The notes: generated from the letters alone by a model not told the origin. A DNA stretch of 64,000 bases from Stomoxys calcitrans (GCF_963082655.1 NC_081552.1:124777494-124841493), one strand, 5' to 3'. Shown: positions 46,090 to 58,952, counted from the stretch's first letter. A program made the numbers and translations.

Positions 46090-46384
46090 TTGGATATATC
46101 TGGATATATGGATCAAATCGGTTCATAACTTGATATAGCTGTCATATAAACCTATCTTGGGTCTTGACTTCTTGAGCCTCTAGATGGCGCAATTCTCATC
46201 GGATTGAAATTTTGTACGACGTGTTTCGTTAGGATATCCAACAACTGTGCCAAGTATGGTTCAAATTGATCCATAACCTGATATAGCTGTCATATAAACC
46301 AATCTTGGGTCTTGACTTCTTGAGCTTCTAGAGGGCGCAATTCCTATCCGATTTGGCTGAAATTTTGCATAACATATTTTATTT
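46090..46384 (+). mobile_element. HINE-A fragment, left half of a split copy
   Basis: Monomers run to gcataacatattttattttta, where a HINE-B starts. The right half is at 47707-48091. Confidence 0.75.
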
Positions 46385-47706
46385 TTATACCCACCACCGA
46401 AGGATGGGGTATATTTAATTTGTCATTCCGTTTGCAACACATCGAAATATCCATTTCCGACCCTATAAAGTATATATATTCTTGATCAGCGTAAAAATCT
46501 AAGACGATCTAGACATGTCCGTCCGTCTGTCCGTCTGTCTGTTGAAATCACGCTACAGTCTTTAAAAATAGAGATATTGAACTGAAACTTTGCACTGATT
46601 CTTTTTTTTGTCCATAAGCAGGTTAAGTTCGAAGATGGGCTATATCGGACTATATCTTGATATAGCCCCCATATAGACCGATCCTCCGATTTGGGGTCTT
46701 AGGCCCACAAAAGCCACATTTATTATCCGATTTTGATGAAATTTGGGACAGTGAATTGTGTAAGGCCCATCGACATCCTTCGTTAATTTGGCTCAGATCG
46801 GTCCAGATTTGGATATAGCTGCCATATAGATCGATCCTCCGATTTATGGTATAAGGCCCATAAAAGCCACATTCATTATCCGATTTTGCTGAAATTTGGG
46901 ACAGTGAGTTGTGTTAGGCCCTTTGATATATTTCTTCAATTTGGTCCAGATCGGTTCAGATTTGGATATAGCTGCCATATAGACCGATTTCTTGATTTAT
47001 GGTTTTGGGCCCATAAAATGCTCATTCATTGTCCGATGTCGCCGAAATTTGGGACAGTGAGATAAGTTAAGCCCCTTGACATACTTCTGCAATATCGCAC
47101 AGATCGGTCCAGATTTGGATATAGCTGCCATATAGACCGATATCTAGGTTTTAGGTATTGGGGCCATAAAAGACGCATTTATTGTCCGATGTCGCTGAAA
47201 TTTGAGACAGAGAGTTTGGTTAGGCTCTTCGACGTCCTTCTTCAATTTTGCCCAGATCGGTCCAGATTTGAATATAGCTGCCATATAGACCGATCTCACG
47301 ATTTAAGGTGTAGGGCCCATAAAATAGGCATTTATTGTCCGATTTCGCCGAAATTTTTGGGACAGTGCTTTGTGTTAGGCTCTTTGACATGTTTATGCAA
47401 CTTGGCCCAAATCGGTCCAGATTTGGATATAGCTGCCATGTAGACCCATATAATTCGATATCTCGATTTAAAGTCTTGGCCCCATAAAAGGCGCATTTAT
47501 AGTCCGATTTCACTGAAATTTGACACAGTGATTTATGTTCGGCTTTTCGACGTCCGTGTCGTATATAGTTCAGATCGGTATGAGGTATATGAGTATAAGG
47601 TATGAAATTTTCACCGAATTTTGATGAAATGTGGTTTACATATATACCCGAGGTGGTGGGTATCCAAAGTTCGGCCCGGCCGAACTTAACGCCTTTTTAC
47701 TTGTTA
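46385..47706 (+). mobile_element. HINE-B nested in HINE-A
   Basis: Complete: TATACCCACCACCGAAGG, TA core, GTCY tract at about 46518-46542, about six monomers, GGTGGTGGGTAT, TTCGGCCCGGCCGAA and cttaacgcctttttacttgtt. Confidence 0.9.
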
Positions 47707-48091
47707 AATCAATAGCTGTCCCAAATAAGTTTCAAATCAGTTCATAACCTTATCCGTTTTGCCTGAAATTTTGTACGACGGATCCTTACATGACCATCAA
47801 CATACGTTCTTATTATGGTCTGACTCGGTCTATAGCCTGATACAGCTCCCATATAAATCGATCTCTCTATTTTACTTCTTGAGCCCCCAAAGGGCGCTCA
47901 GGTCTCCAACATATAATTTAATTGTGGTCCAAACCGAACCATATCTTGATATCGCTCTAATAGCAGAGAAAATCTTTCCTTATATCCTTTTTGCCAAAAA
48001 GGAGATATCTGGAAAAGAACTCGACAAATGCGATCTATGGTGGAGGGTATATAAGATTCGGCCCGGCCGAACTTAGCACGCTTTTACTTGT
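47707..48091 (+). mobile_element. HINE-A fragment, right half of the split copy
   Basis: Continues with tagctgtcccaaataagtttc and ends with the HINE-A subterminal repeat, hairpin and cacgcttttacttgtt. Confidence 0.8.
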
Positions 48092-49289
48092 TTCATTTAT
48101 TTTGTGAAGAGAACATATTGTAGACGCGTGTTAAGTGAAATTTGAAAAAGGTATGTCAACTGAAACGGTTGCAATATGTAATTCAAAATTGGCAAACCCC
48201 TCGAGTTCTCAAATTACAAAGCCCAGATCCCCCATTTGGGTTTTTTGTTTTTTACTCCATATGCCCCTGTTTCTTAGTGGAATGTTCTTGGGCAAAATTT
48301 GCAATTTTTGCTCCATATGTCTCCTAAGCGCATGCAGAAAAATTTTGTAGCCTCCACAGGCTACTAAAAATATGACGAATTTTAAACAATTTTTGCCGGC
48401 AAGGGGTATTTTGGGGATTGTTGTAAAAATAATTCCGTCTGAATTTTTTTTAACTTTATAGCCCGGAGAACCTACGACCTTGAAATTTTTCACACGATCT
48501 CGCTAACTCCTCAAAGAGATATCTGTACCCATTCTCCCACAATCTTCCTTATCGGCCCCTCTGCCTGTGATGCGTTGATAATCCGTCCTTTCAGCATCAT
48601 ATTATTAACTCAATTTACCTAAAGAGGGGGACCTTCATGGCCACAGAGCTCCATGTATGCACTCCAACTTCACGTTATTACGTGAAGCTCAAGAAGCGGG
48701 CCGTGGGAAAATGCCCACACCCGAATTTCCCTCGATGTAGCCAACCACATCATAAAGGCCACTATCAACCAACCGACCCTTAAGGCCAAAACAGAATGAG
48801 CGGGTTAAAGAGCGTCGCGTTTAAAAATTCAACTCTGCAAACAAATGTCAACAAATCAACTCGCTAAAGTTAATCAATTTTTAACTTTGACGACTTAAAA
48901 CACTACTCCTCATGTGGCAGCACAGAATGACACTCGCTTTCATGCGCCAAAGTAAAAATTTGTTTAACTTTCCGTGTTGCTTTTGTGAGATTTATGTGCG
49001 CTATTGCATTTTTGCAAAATGACGCTCCAAAACAAGGCTTAACGCTTCGGCCTTTCGTGTTAAAATTTAAAATTTCTGAATATACAAATCCAAATTCTGA
49101 TTTTTGCGATATTTATTCTGTCTTTCTGAAATTTAATAAATCGTTTTTGGGCTTTGTGTCATCTTTTGGGCGAATATCATTGGTCATATATCATTCTCAA
49201 TCATTGAGCTTAAACTTGTATCGAACAGAGCAGAAGAATTCAATCTGTTTCTAAATGTTCATAGGCAAATTTGTATTTTTTATGTGGTA
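48092..49289. other. Mostly non-repetitive island with SINE tail remnants
   Basis: Two pieces resemble the SINE 3' tail: 48236-48316 (gcccctgtttcttagtggaatg) and 49190-49280 (ttgagcttaaacttgtatcg). The block 48480-48960 matches nothing else here, is less AT-rich and has no convincing coding frame. It contains an 8-bp stem, 4-nt loop palindrome (CTTCACGT/ACGTGAAG) at 48668-48687. Confidence 0.4.
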
Positions 49290-51060
49290 CTAGCTGAATC
49301 GGGCCTTTACTTTATATGGAACAAAATTATCATTTGAATATTTATTTTCGACAATTAAAGATCTTTTAGTGAAATACTTTGCTACGAAAATAGTACATGC
49401 ATACCGCTTGACTAACAGTATAACCATATAAGTGCCTCTATCTGAATCCCATTTGATCTTTATTGGACTACGAATTTCACTCGGAGAATTTAATGCCATT
49501 TAAGTTTGGAAGTTAGATGTACTCCATTTTCATAATACTTTATTTCGGCCCAATATTTTCATGATGTCCGATTTAGGGGTGTTTTCGGGGGTGAGGTGGT
49601 TACCCAGACACTTGACCCCAAAATTGGTTATAAAAATTGTTTTCTTAACTCAAATATTTTTCGTTTAAACGACATACTGGCATGGTCGGTAAATTTTTAT
49701 CCTCTGGGGGGTGTATTGGGGAATGGGCGGAGCCCCAAAAATATGGTCCCACATTGTCCCAAATACCTTTATCTGAGCCCCATATTGCGATGGTCAGTAC
49801 ATAATTGATGTTTGTGGGGTATTTTGGGAAAGGGGTAAAACACCAGAAAATTGGTCACAAAAGTGGGTATCAATTTCGTGCTCTACTCCCCAATAGCTTT
49901 CATTTGAGCCCCACATCGACATGGTCGATAAATACGCCCGATTTAGGGGTGTTTTGGGGAATGGGGTTGTCCTCCAAACATTTAGCCCTGAAAAGATATA
50001 TGAGCATCTCTATTCTCATATATCGATACATCATTTATTTGAACCCTATATTGCCATTGGCCTCGAAATTGGATTTCAAATTCGTTTTTTAATCCCAAAT
50101 ACGTTTCATTTGAGCCCCATATTTCCATAGTCGGCAAACATGACCGGTTTGGGGTACGGACCCTAAAAGCGATCAGGATCGAGCTCTACTGTCTTGAAGA
50201 CCCAAGTTGTCTTAGCGAGCTCATACGTCCTATTTGGGGGGTTTTATGGTGTTGGGTCGTCCCCTAGACAGTTGATCTCTAATGTTGATATCAGATTCGT
50301 GGTCTACTCCCAAATACCTTTCATTTCCACATATTTCCATAGTCGACAAACATGGCCGGTTTTGGGGATGGGGCGGCCACTCAGTGACTCGGCCTTGGAA
50401 ATATATATCAGATTCGTGTCCTACTCTAAAATGAATCATATTTGAACCCCATATTGCAATGGTCAGCAAATACTTCCTATTTGGGTGTTGTCATTGGGCT
50501 GGGGTGGCCCCATAGAAACTTTTTCCGAATATTGATATCTGATTCGTGCTTTACTCCCAAAGACCTTTCATTTGAACCCCATATTGATATGGTCGTAAAT
50601 TTGTCAGATTCCTATTCTACACTCAAATAGCTTCAACCTAAGCCCCATATTGCCATGGTCAATAAATAAGTCCTGTTTGTGGGGTGTTTTGGGGAAGGGG
50701 TGGCGCCCCAGTAACTGGGTCTCACATTTGGATATTTTACTAGCAAATACCTTTCATTTGATTCCAATATTGCCATGGTCAGTAAATATGCCCCATTTGG
50801 ACTCGGTCCGACAATTAGATATCAGATACATTTTCTAATCTTCAATACCTTTCGTTTGAGTTCTATATTGTCATGATTGGTCAATATATTTATTTGGTAG
50901 GTTTTGGGGGTGGGGCGGTCCCCCTAGGTACCCCATCCGAAATTTGGATACCGAACATTTGTTTTTAAGTTACTATAAGAGAGCACACAAAATTTTGGTT
51001 AAATCGCACCACCTATCTCCGATATCTGGCGTTTCTGAAAATCAGTGTTATGCGCCATTT
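49290..51060 (+). repeat. Family M element
   Basis: Starts tagctgaatcgggcctttactttatatgg, lead-in caattaaagatctttt, then units with catttgagccccatatt and ggggtgttttggg, and ends near atctggcgtttctgaaaatc. It lacks the TA microsatellite of the copy at 11.9 kb. Confidence 0.8.
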
Positions 51061-51099
51061 CTGAAAATTTAAAGAAAATAATTTCAGACGTTTGTTGCC

Positions 51100-51284
51100 C
51101 CATCATTTCGAATTTTTGTACATATCACTTTTTTGGCCCTTGGACGGACGCTATTGGTTTTGGTAAAAATTGGTTCAGATTAAGATATAGCTCCTATATA
51201 TGTACCACCCGACTTGCACAATTTTCAACCGAACTACACAAAATTTGGCATGGACCGTTTTGTTGCTGATTTTAACATATCTGC
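51100..51284 (+). repeat. HINE-D-like fragment, left of a LINE insertion
   Basis: ttggttcagattaagatatagctcc and cccgacttgcacaatttt belong to the HINE-D monomer. The fragment resumes at 52308. Confidence 0.6.
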
Positions 51285-52307
51285 TGATATATGCGGCTCA
51301 GGTATGGGGCTTTTCTCACTTTGAGGAAGTTGATAATTTGCAACGCTACTTTCTGAAGAAAATACTTAAAATACCAAATTTCACCCCGAATTACGCGTTG
51401 ATGCTGGAGACATCTGTCGAAAATTGCCATTTATACACAATAAATCTTCATCTACATTACATTTACCAAATAATGTACAAGTACCATGAAAATCGATTGC
51501 CAAAAATACTAACAAAATTGCTGTTGCAGGAAGAAGTATTCTGGGTAACGGAGGTCAAAGCACTAGCGGAAAATTTGAACGTCCAATGGCCAAATACTTC
51601 CCAGGAACATGAATGGAAAATTTTTAATTCACATATTGTTTATAATAAAAAAATACAATTAATAAATGAAAATCTGAGGAAAAAATCACAAAGCATGTCA
51701 AGAATATATAAATTCTTAGATCACACTAGAGGAGAATTTTACTTTACTGATTCTTTTTCCAGCGAGGAAATATCTTGGATATTTAAGGCGCGATGCGGAT
51801 TAGTCCATTTGAATGCAACGAATTTTTACGCGGAGAATGAAATGAAAAATTGTTCCCTTTGTAATCTGAATGAAGAGGAAACTATACGCCATTTCTTGGG
51901 AGTTTGTCCAGTTATGAGAGAGTTCAGAATACGAATCTTTCAAACACCAATATTAACTGAAGAAGATACAATAAACATTTTAAACGGCAGTAATGTAAAC
52001 CACTGGAGAAAACTTGTCACATATTTAAAATCTGGTTCAAAGTACAGAGAATTCTTAATAAATGAATATAATTTTACGAGAACATGATATTAACTTCTAT
52101 TTTACGACTGACGGTTTTTTCAAAACCATTGTCAAAGTAACTTGCTTGTTTCTTGTTTGCAAAATTAATTAATTTCAAATGAACTGTAAATATTTATATA
52201 TATAAACCAAACATTATTAATTTTGTATGAAATTATGGACTAAAATGATAATTGCAAAATAAAGAAACGAATAATAATAATAAAAAAAAAAAAAAAAAAA
52301 AAAAAAA
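51285..52307 (+). pseudogene. 5'-truncated LINE 3' end with poly(A) and target duplication
   Basis: An open frame of about 267 codons (to the stop at 52085-52087) encodes a C-terminal LINE region: AAQVWGF...NLQRYFLKKILKIPNFTPNYALMLET and a late cysteine motif CSLCNLNEEETIRHFLGVCP. RT catalytic motifs are absent because of 5' truncation. A 3' UTR, AATAAA-type signal near 52258 and a 26-base poly(A) follow. ACATATCTGC flanks it at 51275-51284 and 52308-52317. The frame is uninterrupted, so insertion is recent compared with the other LINEs here. Confidence 0.88.
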
Positions 52308-52390
52308 ACATATCTGCAAATTTTTATTAAAATCGGTTTAGATTTATATATAGCTCCCATATATATGTATCTCTCGATTCGCACTTAAAT
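52308..52390 (+). repeat. HINE-D-like fragment, right of the LINE
   Basis: aaaatcggtttagatttatatatagctcc continues the unit split at 51284 and runs into the assembly gap. Confidence 0.6.
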
Positions 52391-52590
52391 NNNNNNNNNN
52401 NNNNNNNNNNNNNNNNNNNNNNNNNNNNNNNNNNNNNNNNNNNNNNNNNNNNNNNNNNNNNNNNNNNNNNNNNNNNNNNNNNNNNNNNNNNNNNNNNNNN
52501 NNNNNNNNNNNNNNNNNNNNNNNNNNNNNNNNNNNNNNNNNNNNNNNNNNNNNNNNNNNNNNNNNNNNNNNNNNNNNNNNNNNNNNNNNN
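52391..52590. other. Assembly gap of 200 N
   Basis: Exactly 200 unknown bases. The right flank starts inside a HINE-A monomer, so the missing sequence should include that element's 5' end and its GTCY tract. Exactly 200 suggests a placeholder, not a measured size. Confidence 0.97.
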
Positions 52591-53611
52591 GGGCCATATC
52601 GGTCCATGTTTTGATATAGCTGCCATATAAACCGATCTTGGGTCTTGACTTCTTGAGCCTCTAGAGTGCGCAATTCTTATCCGATTGGAATGAAATTTTG
52701 CACGACGTGTTTTGTTATGATATCCAACAACTGTGCCAAGTATGGTTCAAATCAGTCCATAACCTGACATAGCTGCCATATAAACCGATCTTGGGTCTTG
52801 ACTTCTTGAGCCTCTAGAGTGCGCAATTCTTATCCGATTGAAATGAAATTTTGCACGACGTGTTTTGTTATGATATTCAACAACTGTGCCTAGTATGGTT
52901 CAAATCGGTCCATCACCTGATATAGCTGCCATATAAACCGATCTTGGGTCTTGACTTCTTGAGCCTCTAGAGGGCGCAATTCTTATCCAATTTGAATGAA
53001 TTTTGGCACGTAGTATTTTGTTATGATATCCAACAACTGTGCCAAATATGGTTCAAATCGGTTCATAACCTGATATAGCTGTCATATAAACCGATCTTGG
53101 GTCTTGACTTCTTGAGCCTCTAGAGTATGCAATTCTTATCCGATTGGAATGAAATTTTGCACGACGTGTTTCGTTATTATATCCAACAACTGTGCCATGT
53201 ATGGTTCAAATCGGTCCATAACCTGATATACCTGCCATATAAATCGATCTTGGATCTTGACTTCTTGAGCCTCCAGAGGTCGCAATTATTAACCGATTTG
53301 CCTGAAATTTTGTACGACGGATTCTCTCATGACCATCTCGATCGATCTCTCTATTTTACTTCTTGAGCCCACAAAGAGCGCAATTCTTATTTGAATTGGC
53401 TGACATTTTACACAGGTCTCCAACATAAATATAATTTAATTGTGGTCCAAACCGGACAATATCTTAATATCGCTCTAATCGCAGAGCAAATTTTTTCTTA
53501 TATCCTTTTTTTGCCTAAGAAGAGATGCCGGGAAAAGAACTCGACAAATGCGATCTATGGTGGAGGGTATATAAGATTCGGCCCGGCCGAACTTAGCACG
53601 TTTTTACTTGT
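52591..53611 (+). mobile_element. HINE-A, 5' end in the gap
   Basis: Monomers, subterminal repeat, hairpin and end cacgtttttacttg. It shares unusual variants (aatcagtccataacctgacatag) with the inverted copy at 62527-63811, to which it is nearly identical. Confidence 0.9.
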
Positions 53612-55612
53612 TTTAATTTAAGTTTGGATGTAAGGTGTACTCCATTTTTAAAATACTTCATTTCAGCCCGATACTCTCATGATGTCTGATTTAGTGGTGT
53701 TTTCAGGGGAGAGGTGGTGCGCCAGATATTTGGCCTTGAGAAAATATTAGCATCGTGCTCTTCTCTCAAATAGCATTTATTTAAACCCCATATTGCCATT
53801 GGCATAAGAGGAGTTTACAGGATGAGGCGTCCCCCAAACACGTGGCCACAAAACTAGGTTATCAAATTTGTTTTCTAATCTCAAATACCTTTCATTTGAG
53901 CCACATATTGGCATGGTCGAAAAATTTTTTCCCTTTGGGGGTGTTTTGGGAAAGGGGTGATGCCCTAAATACATGGTCCTACATTTGGATATGAGATTCG
54001 TATTCTACTCCCTTCCTTTGAACCCCATATTGCGATGACCACTAAAAAACTGCTATTTGTGGGGTACTTGGGAAAGGGGTAGACTCCCTAAAAATTGGTC
54101 CCGAAAATGGGTACCAATTCTGCTCTACCCCCCAATACCTTTCATTTAAGCTCCACATTGGCATGGTCGGTAAATATGCCCGAATTAGGGGTGTTTTGGG
54201 GATTGGGGTGGTCCCCCAAACACTAAGCCCTGAAAATATATCAGCAACGTGCTCTATTCTCATATATCATTTATTTGAACCCTATATTGTCATTGCCCTC
54301 AACATTGGATATCACATTCGTTTTCTAATCTAATTTAAACTCCTTATTGCAAAAGTCAGCAAAAATGTCCGATTTAGTTCCACTCTCTTTGCGACCCAAA
54401 TTGTCTTGGTGAGCAAATACGTCCTATTGGGGGGTTGTTATGGTGGTGGGATGTCCCCTAGACAGTTGGTCCCTAATGTTGATATCAGATACGTGGTCTA
54501 CTCCCATACCTTTAATATACCTTTAATTTGAGTGCCATATTTCCATAGTCGGCAAACATGGCCGGCTTGGGGGGTGTTTTGGGGGATGGGCGCCCACTCA
54601 GTAAGTTGGCCTTGAAAATATATATCGGATTCGTGTTTCACTTTAAAAAAAACCCTTTTATTTGAGCCTCATATTGGAATAGTCAGAAAATACTTACTAT
54701 TTGGGTGGTGTTGTGGCAGTGGCTTGGCCCCGCAGACACTTTTCCCGAATATCGATATCAAATTCGAGCTTTACTTCCAAAAACCTTTCAATTGACCCCC
54801 ATATAGCTATGGTCGTAAATATGTCCCCTTTGGGGCATGTTTTTGGTGGGAGGGGGCCCCCCAAACATTTGGTCCCATATTTGAATATCAGATTCGTATT
54901 CTACATTCAAATACCTTTTATTTAAGCCCCATATTCCCATGGTCAGTAAAAAAGTCCTGTTTGGGTGGTGTTTTGGGGAAGGGGTGGACCCCCAGAATCG
55001 TAGTCCCACATTTGGGTATCAGATTCGCATTCTACTCGCAATGTGGGACTACTACCAGAATTGTAGTCCCACATTTGGGTATCAGATTCGCATTCTACTC
55101 GCAAATACCTTTCATTTGAGTCCCATATTGCCATGGTCGGTATATATGTCCGATTTAGGGGATTTTTGGGGCTTAGGGTGGTCCCCCTAGCACTTGGTCC
55201 AACAATTGGATATCAGCTACGTTTTCTTATCCTAAATACTTTTCATTTCAGTCCCATATTGTCGTGATTCTTGTAAATATGTGTTTGGTAGGTTTTAGGG
55301 TGGGGCAGCCCCCCTAGGTACCCCATCCGAAATTTGGATACCAAATTTTTATTTTTAGGGTACTATATGAGAGCACACAAAGTTTCGCTTTAATCGTGCC
55401 ACCCATCTCCGAGATCTGGCGTTTCTGAAAATTACGGTAAGGGGAAGGGTCCAGGGAGGCTTCAGATATCAAAAAATGTAGTACCCTATTTTCGTCACGG
55501 GGTCATTATGCACTATCTGTGAAAATTTCAAGAAAATCAGTTCAGCCGTTTCTGAGTCTATAAGGAACACACAAACATACTAACAAACACACAAACAAAC
55601 AAACACAAATTG
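53612..55612 (+). repeat. Family M element with a complete 3' end
   Basis: Units as in the other copies. A local duplication of about 60 bp lies near 55005-55100 (gtcccacatttgggtatcagattcg twice). The end reads gttcagccgtttctgagtct, then ataaggaacacacaaac. Confidence 0.8.
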
Positions 55613-57109
55613 ATTTTTATACCCTCCACCATAAGATGGGGGGTATACTAATTTCGTCATTCTGTTTGTAACTACTCGAAATATTCGTCTGAGACCCCAT
55701 AAAGTATATATATTCTTGATCGTCGTGAAATTTTATGTCGATCTAGCCATGTCCGTCCGTCTGTCCGTCCGTCCGTCCGTCCGTCCGTCCGTCCGTCTGT
55801 CTGTCGAAAGCACGCTAACTTCCGAAGGAGTAAAGCTAGCCGCTTGAAATTTTGCACAAATACTTCTTATTAGTGTAGGTCGGTTGGTATTGTAAATGGG
55901 CCATATCGGTCCATGTTTTGATATAGCTGCCATGTAAACCGATCTTGGGTCTTGACTTCTTGAGCCTCTAGATTGCGCAATTCTTATCGGATTGGAATGA
56001 AATTTTGCACGACGTGTTTTGTTATAATATCCAACAACTGTGCCAAGTATGATTCAAATCGGTCCATAACCTGATATAGCTGCCATATAAACCGATCTTG
56101 GGTCTTGACTTCTTGAGCCTCTAGCGTGCGCAATTCTTATCCGATCAGAATGAAATTTTGCACGACATGTTTTGTTATGATATCCAACAACTGTGCCAAG
56201 TATGGTTCAAATCGGTCCATAACCTGATATAGCTGCCATATAAACCGATCTTGGGTCTTGACTTCTTGAGCCTCTAGAGTGCGCAATTCTTATCCGATTG
56301 AAATGAAATTTTGCACGACGTGTTTTGTTATTATATCTAACAACTGTGCCAAGTATGGTTCAAATCGGTCCATAACCTGATATAGCTGCCATATAAACCG
56401 ATCTTGGGTCTTGACTTCTTGAGCCTCTAGAGGGCGCAATTCTTTTCCGATTGGAATGGAATTTCGCACGACGTGTTTTGCTATGATACCCAACAACTGT
56501 GCTAAGTATGGTTTAAATCGGTCCATAACCTGATATAGCTGCCATATAAACAGATCTGGGGATTTGAATTCTTGAGCTTCTAGAGGGCGCAATTCCTATC
56601 CGATTTCACTGAAATTTTGCATGACGTATTTTATTTTTACTTTCAACAACTGTGTCAAATAAGGTTCAAATCGGTTCATAACCTGATATAGCTGCCATAT
56701 AAACCGATCTGGGATATTGACTTCTTGAAGCAATTATTATCCGATATGCCTGAAATTTTGTACGATGGATCCTCTCGTGACCTTCAACAAACGTGTTTAT
56801 TATGGTCTGCATCGGTCTGTAGCCCGATACAGATCCCATATAAATCGTTCTCTCTATTTTACTTCGTGAGCCCCAATGGGCAGAATTCTTATACGAATTG
56901 GCTGAAATTTTACACAGGTCTCCAACATATAATTTAATTGTGGTCCGAACCGGACCATATCTTGATATCGTTTTAATAGCAGAGCAACTCTTTTCTTATA
57001 TCCTTTTTTGCCTAAGAAGAGATGCCGGGAAAAGAACTCAACAAATGCGATCCATGGTGGAGGGTATATAAGATTCGGCCCGGCCGAACTTAGTACGCTT
57101 TTACTTGTT
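55613..57109 (+). mobile_element. HINE-A, full structure with about six monomers
   Basis: Complete ends, long GTCC tract at about 55750-55802, monomers at a 153-bp period, hairpin and tacgcttttacttgtt end. It follows directly on the family-M terminus. Confidence 0.9.
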
Positions 57110-57138
57110 ATATACATAGATTAAATACGAATAATAAG

Positions 57139-57456
57139 AGGCCACCGTAGCGCAGAGGTTAGCATGTCCGCCTATGACGCTGAACGCCTGGGTTCGAATC
57201 CTGGCGAGAACATCAGAAAAACATTCTCACCGGTGGTTTTCCCCTCCTAATGCTGGCGACATTTGTGAGGTACTATGCCATGTAAAACTTCTCTATAAAG
57301 AGGTGTCGCACTGCGGCACGCCGTTCGGACTCGGCTATAAAAAGGAGGCCCCTTATCATTGAGCTTAAACTTGAATCAGACTGCACTCATTGATATGTGG
57401 GAAGTTTGCCCCTGTTCTATAGTGGAATTTTCATGGGCAAAATTTGCAATTTGCAG
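57139..57456 (+). mobile_element. tRNA-derived SINE, best copy
   Basis: The RNA polymerase III A box TAGCGCAGAGG is at 57148-57158 and the B box GGTTCGAATCC at 57191-57201, both matching consensus. The tRNA-unrelated body (ggttttcccctcctaatgctgg, gactcggctataaaaagga) and a tail (gaattttcatgggcaaaatttgc) follow. It does not fold as a functional tRNA gene, since the acceptor arm does not close. Confidence 0.88.
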
Positions 57457-57465
57457 ATTAAATAA

Positions 57466-57924
57466 GTTGTTATTTTTATACCCACCACCATAGCATGGTG
57501 GTGGTAATAATCTAGTCATTCCGTTTCTAACACTTCGAAATATTTGTCTAAAACCCTATAAAGTATATATATTCTTGATCGTCTCGACGATTTGTGTCGA
57601 TATAGCCATGTCCGTCCGCTTGAAATTTTGCACAGATACTTGATATCAATGTAGGTTTTTGGAGATAGCAAATGGCCATATCGCTTCAGATTCAGAAATA
57701 GCTCCCACAAAAACCGATCTCCCGATTTGACTTCTTTAGCCTCTGGAAGCCGCAATTTTTGTCCGATTTGGCTAAAATTTAACCTGTAGTGTTCTGTTAT
57801 GTCTTCCAACAACTGCGCCAACTACGGTTTAAATCAGATCTCCCGATTTGATTTCTTGAGACCATAATTATTGTCCGATTTGGCTAAAATTTTGCATATA
57901 GTGTTCTGTTATGACTTCCAATCC
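57466..57924 (+). mobile_element. HINE variant, 5' part (B-like ends)
   Basis: TATACCCACCACCATAGC start, TA core and a very short GTCY tract, then A-like monomers (gacttctttagcctctgg). It is broken at 57924 by the copia LTR. The remainder should lie beyond the window. Confidence 0.7.
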
Positions 57925-57994
57925 TGCTAGAAAAGTACTCATTTGAAAATGTACTTGTGCGAACAAAACAAGTAGGCTTTGATTTTGTAAATTA
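57925..57994 (+). mobile_element. Copia-like 5' LTR, left part
   Basis: It begins TGCTAGAAAAGTACTC directly after a HINE monomer and stops where a HINE-A starts. The TG start and the position before the copia body suggest an LTR. The matching 3' LTR is outside the window, so this is an inference. Confidence 0.5.
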
Positions 57995-58846
57995 TTATAC
58001 CCTCCACCATAAGATGGGGGGTATACTAATTTCGTCATTCTGTTTGTAACTACTCGAAATATTCGTCTGAGACCTCATAAAGTATATATATTCTTGATCG
58101 TCGTGACATTTTATGTCGATCTAGCCATGTCCGTCCGTCCGTCCGTCTGTCTGTCGAAAGCACGCTAACTTCCGAAGGAGTAAAGCTAGCAGCTTGAAAT
58201 TTTGCACAAATACTTCAAATTAGTGTAGGTCGGTTGGTATTGTAAATGGACCATATCGGTCCATGTTTTGATATAGCTGTCATATAAACCGATCTTGGGT
58301 CTTGACTTCTTGAGCCTCTAGAGGGCGCAATTCTTATCCGATTTGAATGAAATTTTGCACGACGTGTTTTGTTGCTATCAACAACTGTGCCAAGTATGGT
58401 TCAAATCGGTTCATAACCTGATATAGCTGTCATATAAACCGATCTGGGATCTTGACTTCTTGAGCCTGTAGAGGTCGCAATTATTATCCGATTTGCCTCA
58501 AATTTTGTACGACGGATTCTCTAATGACCATCAACATACGTGTTTATTATGGTCTGAATCGGTCTATACCCCGATATAAATCGATCTCTCTATTTTACTT
58601 CTTGAGCCCCCAAAGGGCGCAATTCTTATTCGAATTGGCTGACATTTTACACAGGTCTCCAACATATAATATAATTGTAGTCCAAACCGGACCATATCTT
58701 AATATCGCTTTAATAGCAGACCAAATCTTTTCTTATATCACTTTTTGCCTAAGAAGAGATGCCGGGAAAAGAACTCGACAAATGCGATTCATGGTGGAGC
58801 GTATATAAGATTCGGCCCGGCCGAACTTAGCACGATTTTACTTGTT
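57995..58846 (+). mobile_element. HINE-A inserted in the copia-like LTR
   Basis: Complete ends, short GTCC tract at about 58130-58152, about two monomers, hairpin and cacgattttacttgtt. Putative LTR sequence lies on both sides. Confidence 0.88.
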
Positions 58847-58950
58847 TTTTGTTTGTTCTTGTCTTTGAAACTTATGTCAATAAAATATTTTCTCCATTGT
58901 TATATCAAATCGTTCAACTGAAAAGACGTATTTTATTTTTGCTCTGCTAA
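58847..58950 (+). mobile_element. Copia-like 5' LTR, right part
   Basis: It contains an AATAAA at about 58880 and ends two bases before the primer-binding site. Together with 57925-57994 it makes an LTR of about 175 bp. Confidence 0.55.
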
Positions 58951-58952
58951 AA

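Noticed and set aside
48668..48687. Short palindrome CTTCACGT-TATT-ACGTGAAG as a terminator or binding site
   Set aside because: An 8-bp stem is expected by chance at this scale, and no gene lies next to it.
53127..53366. Identical 79-codon frames at 53127-53366 (+) and 62773-63012 (-)
   Set aside because: The identity reflects two recent HINE-A copies, not selection on a protein. The frame crosses monomer boundaries.
57139..57215. A tRNA gene
   Set aside because: A and B boxes are good, but the acceptor stem does not close, and a second copy with the same long tail exists, so it is a SINE.
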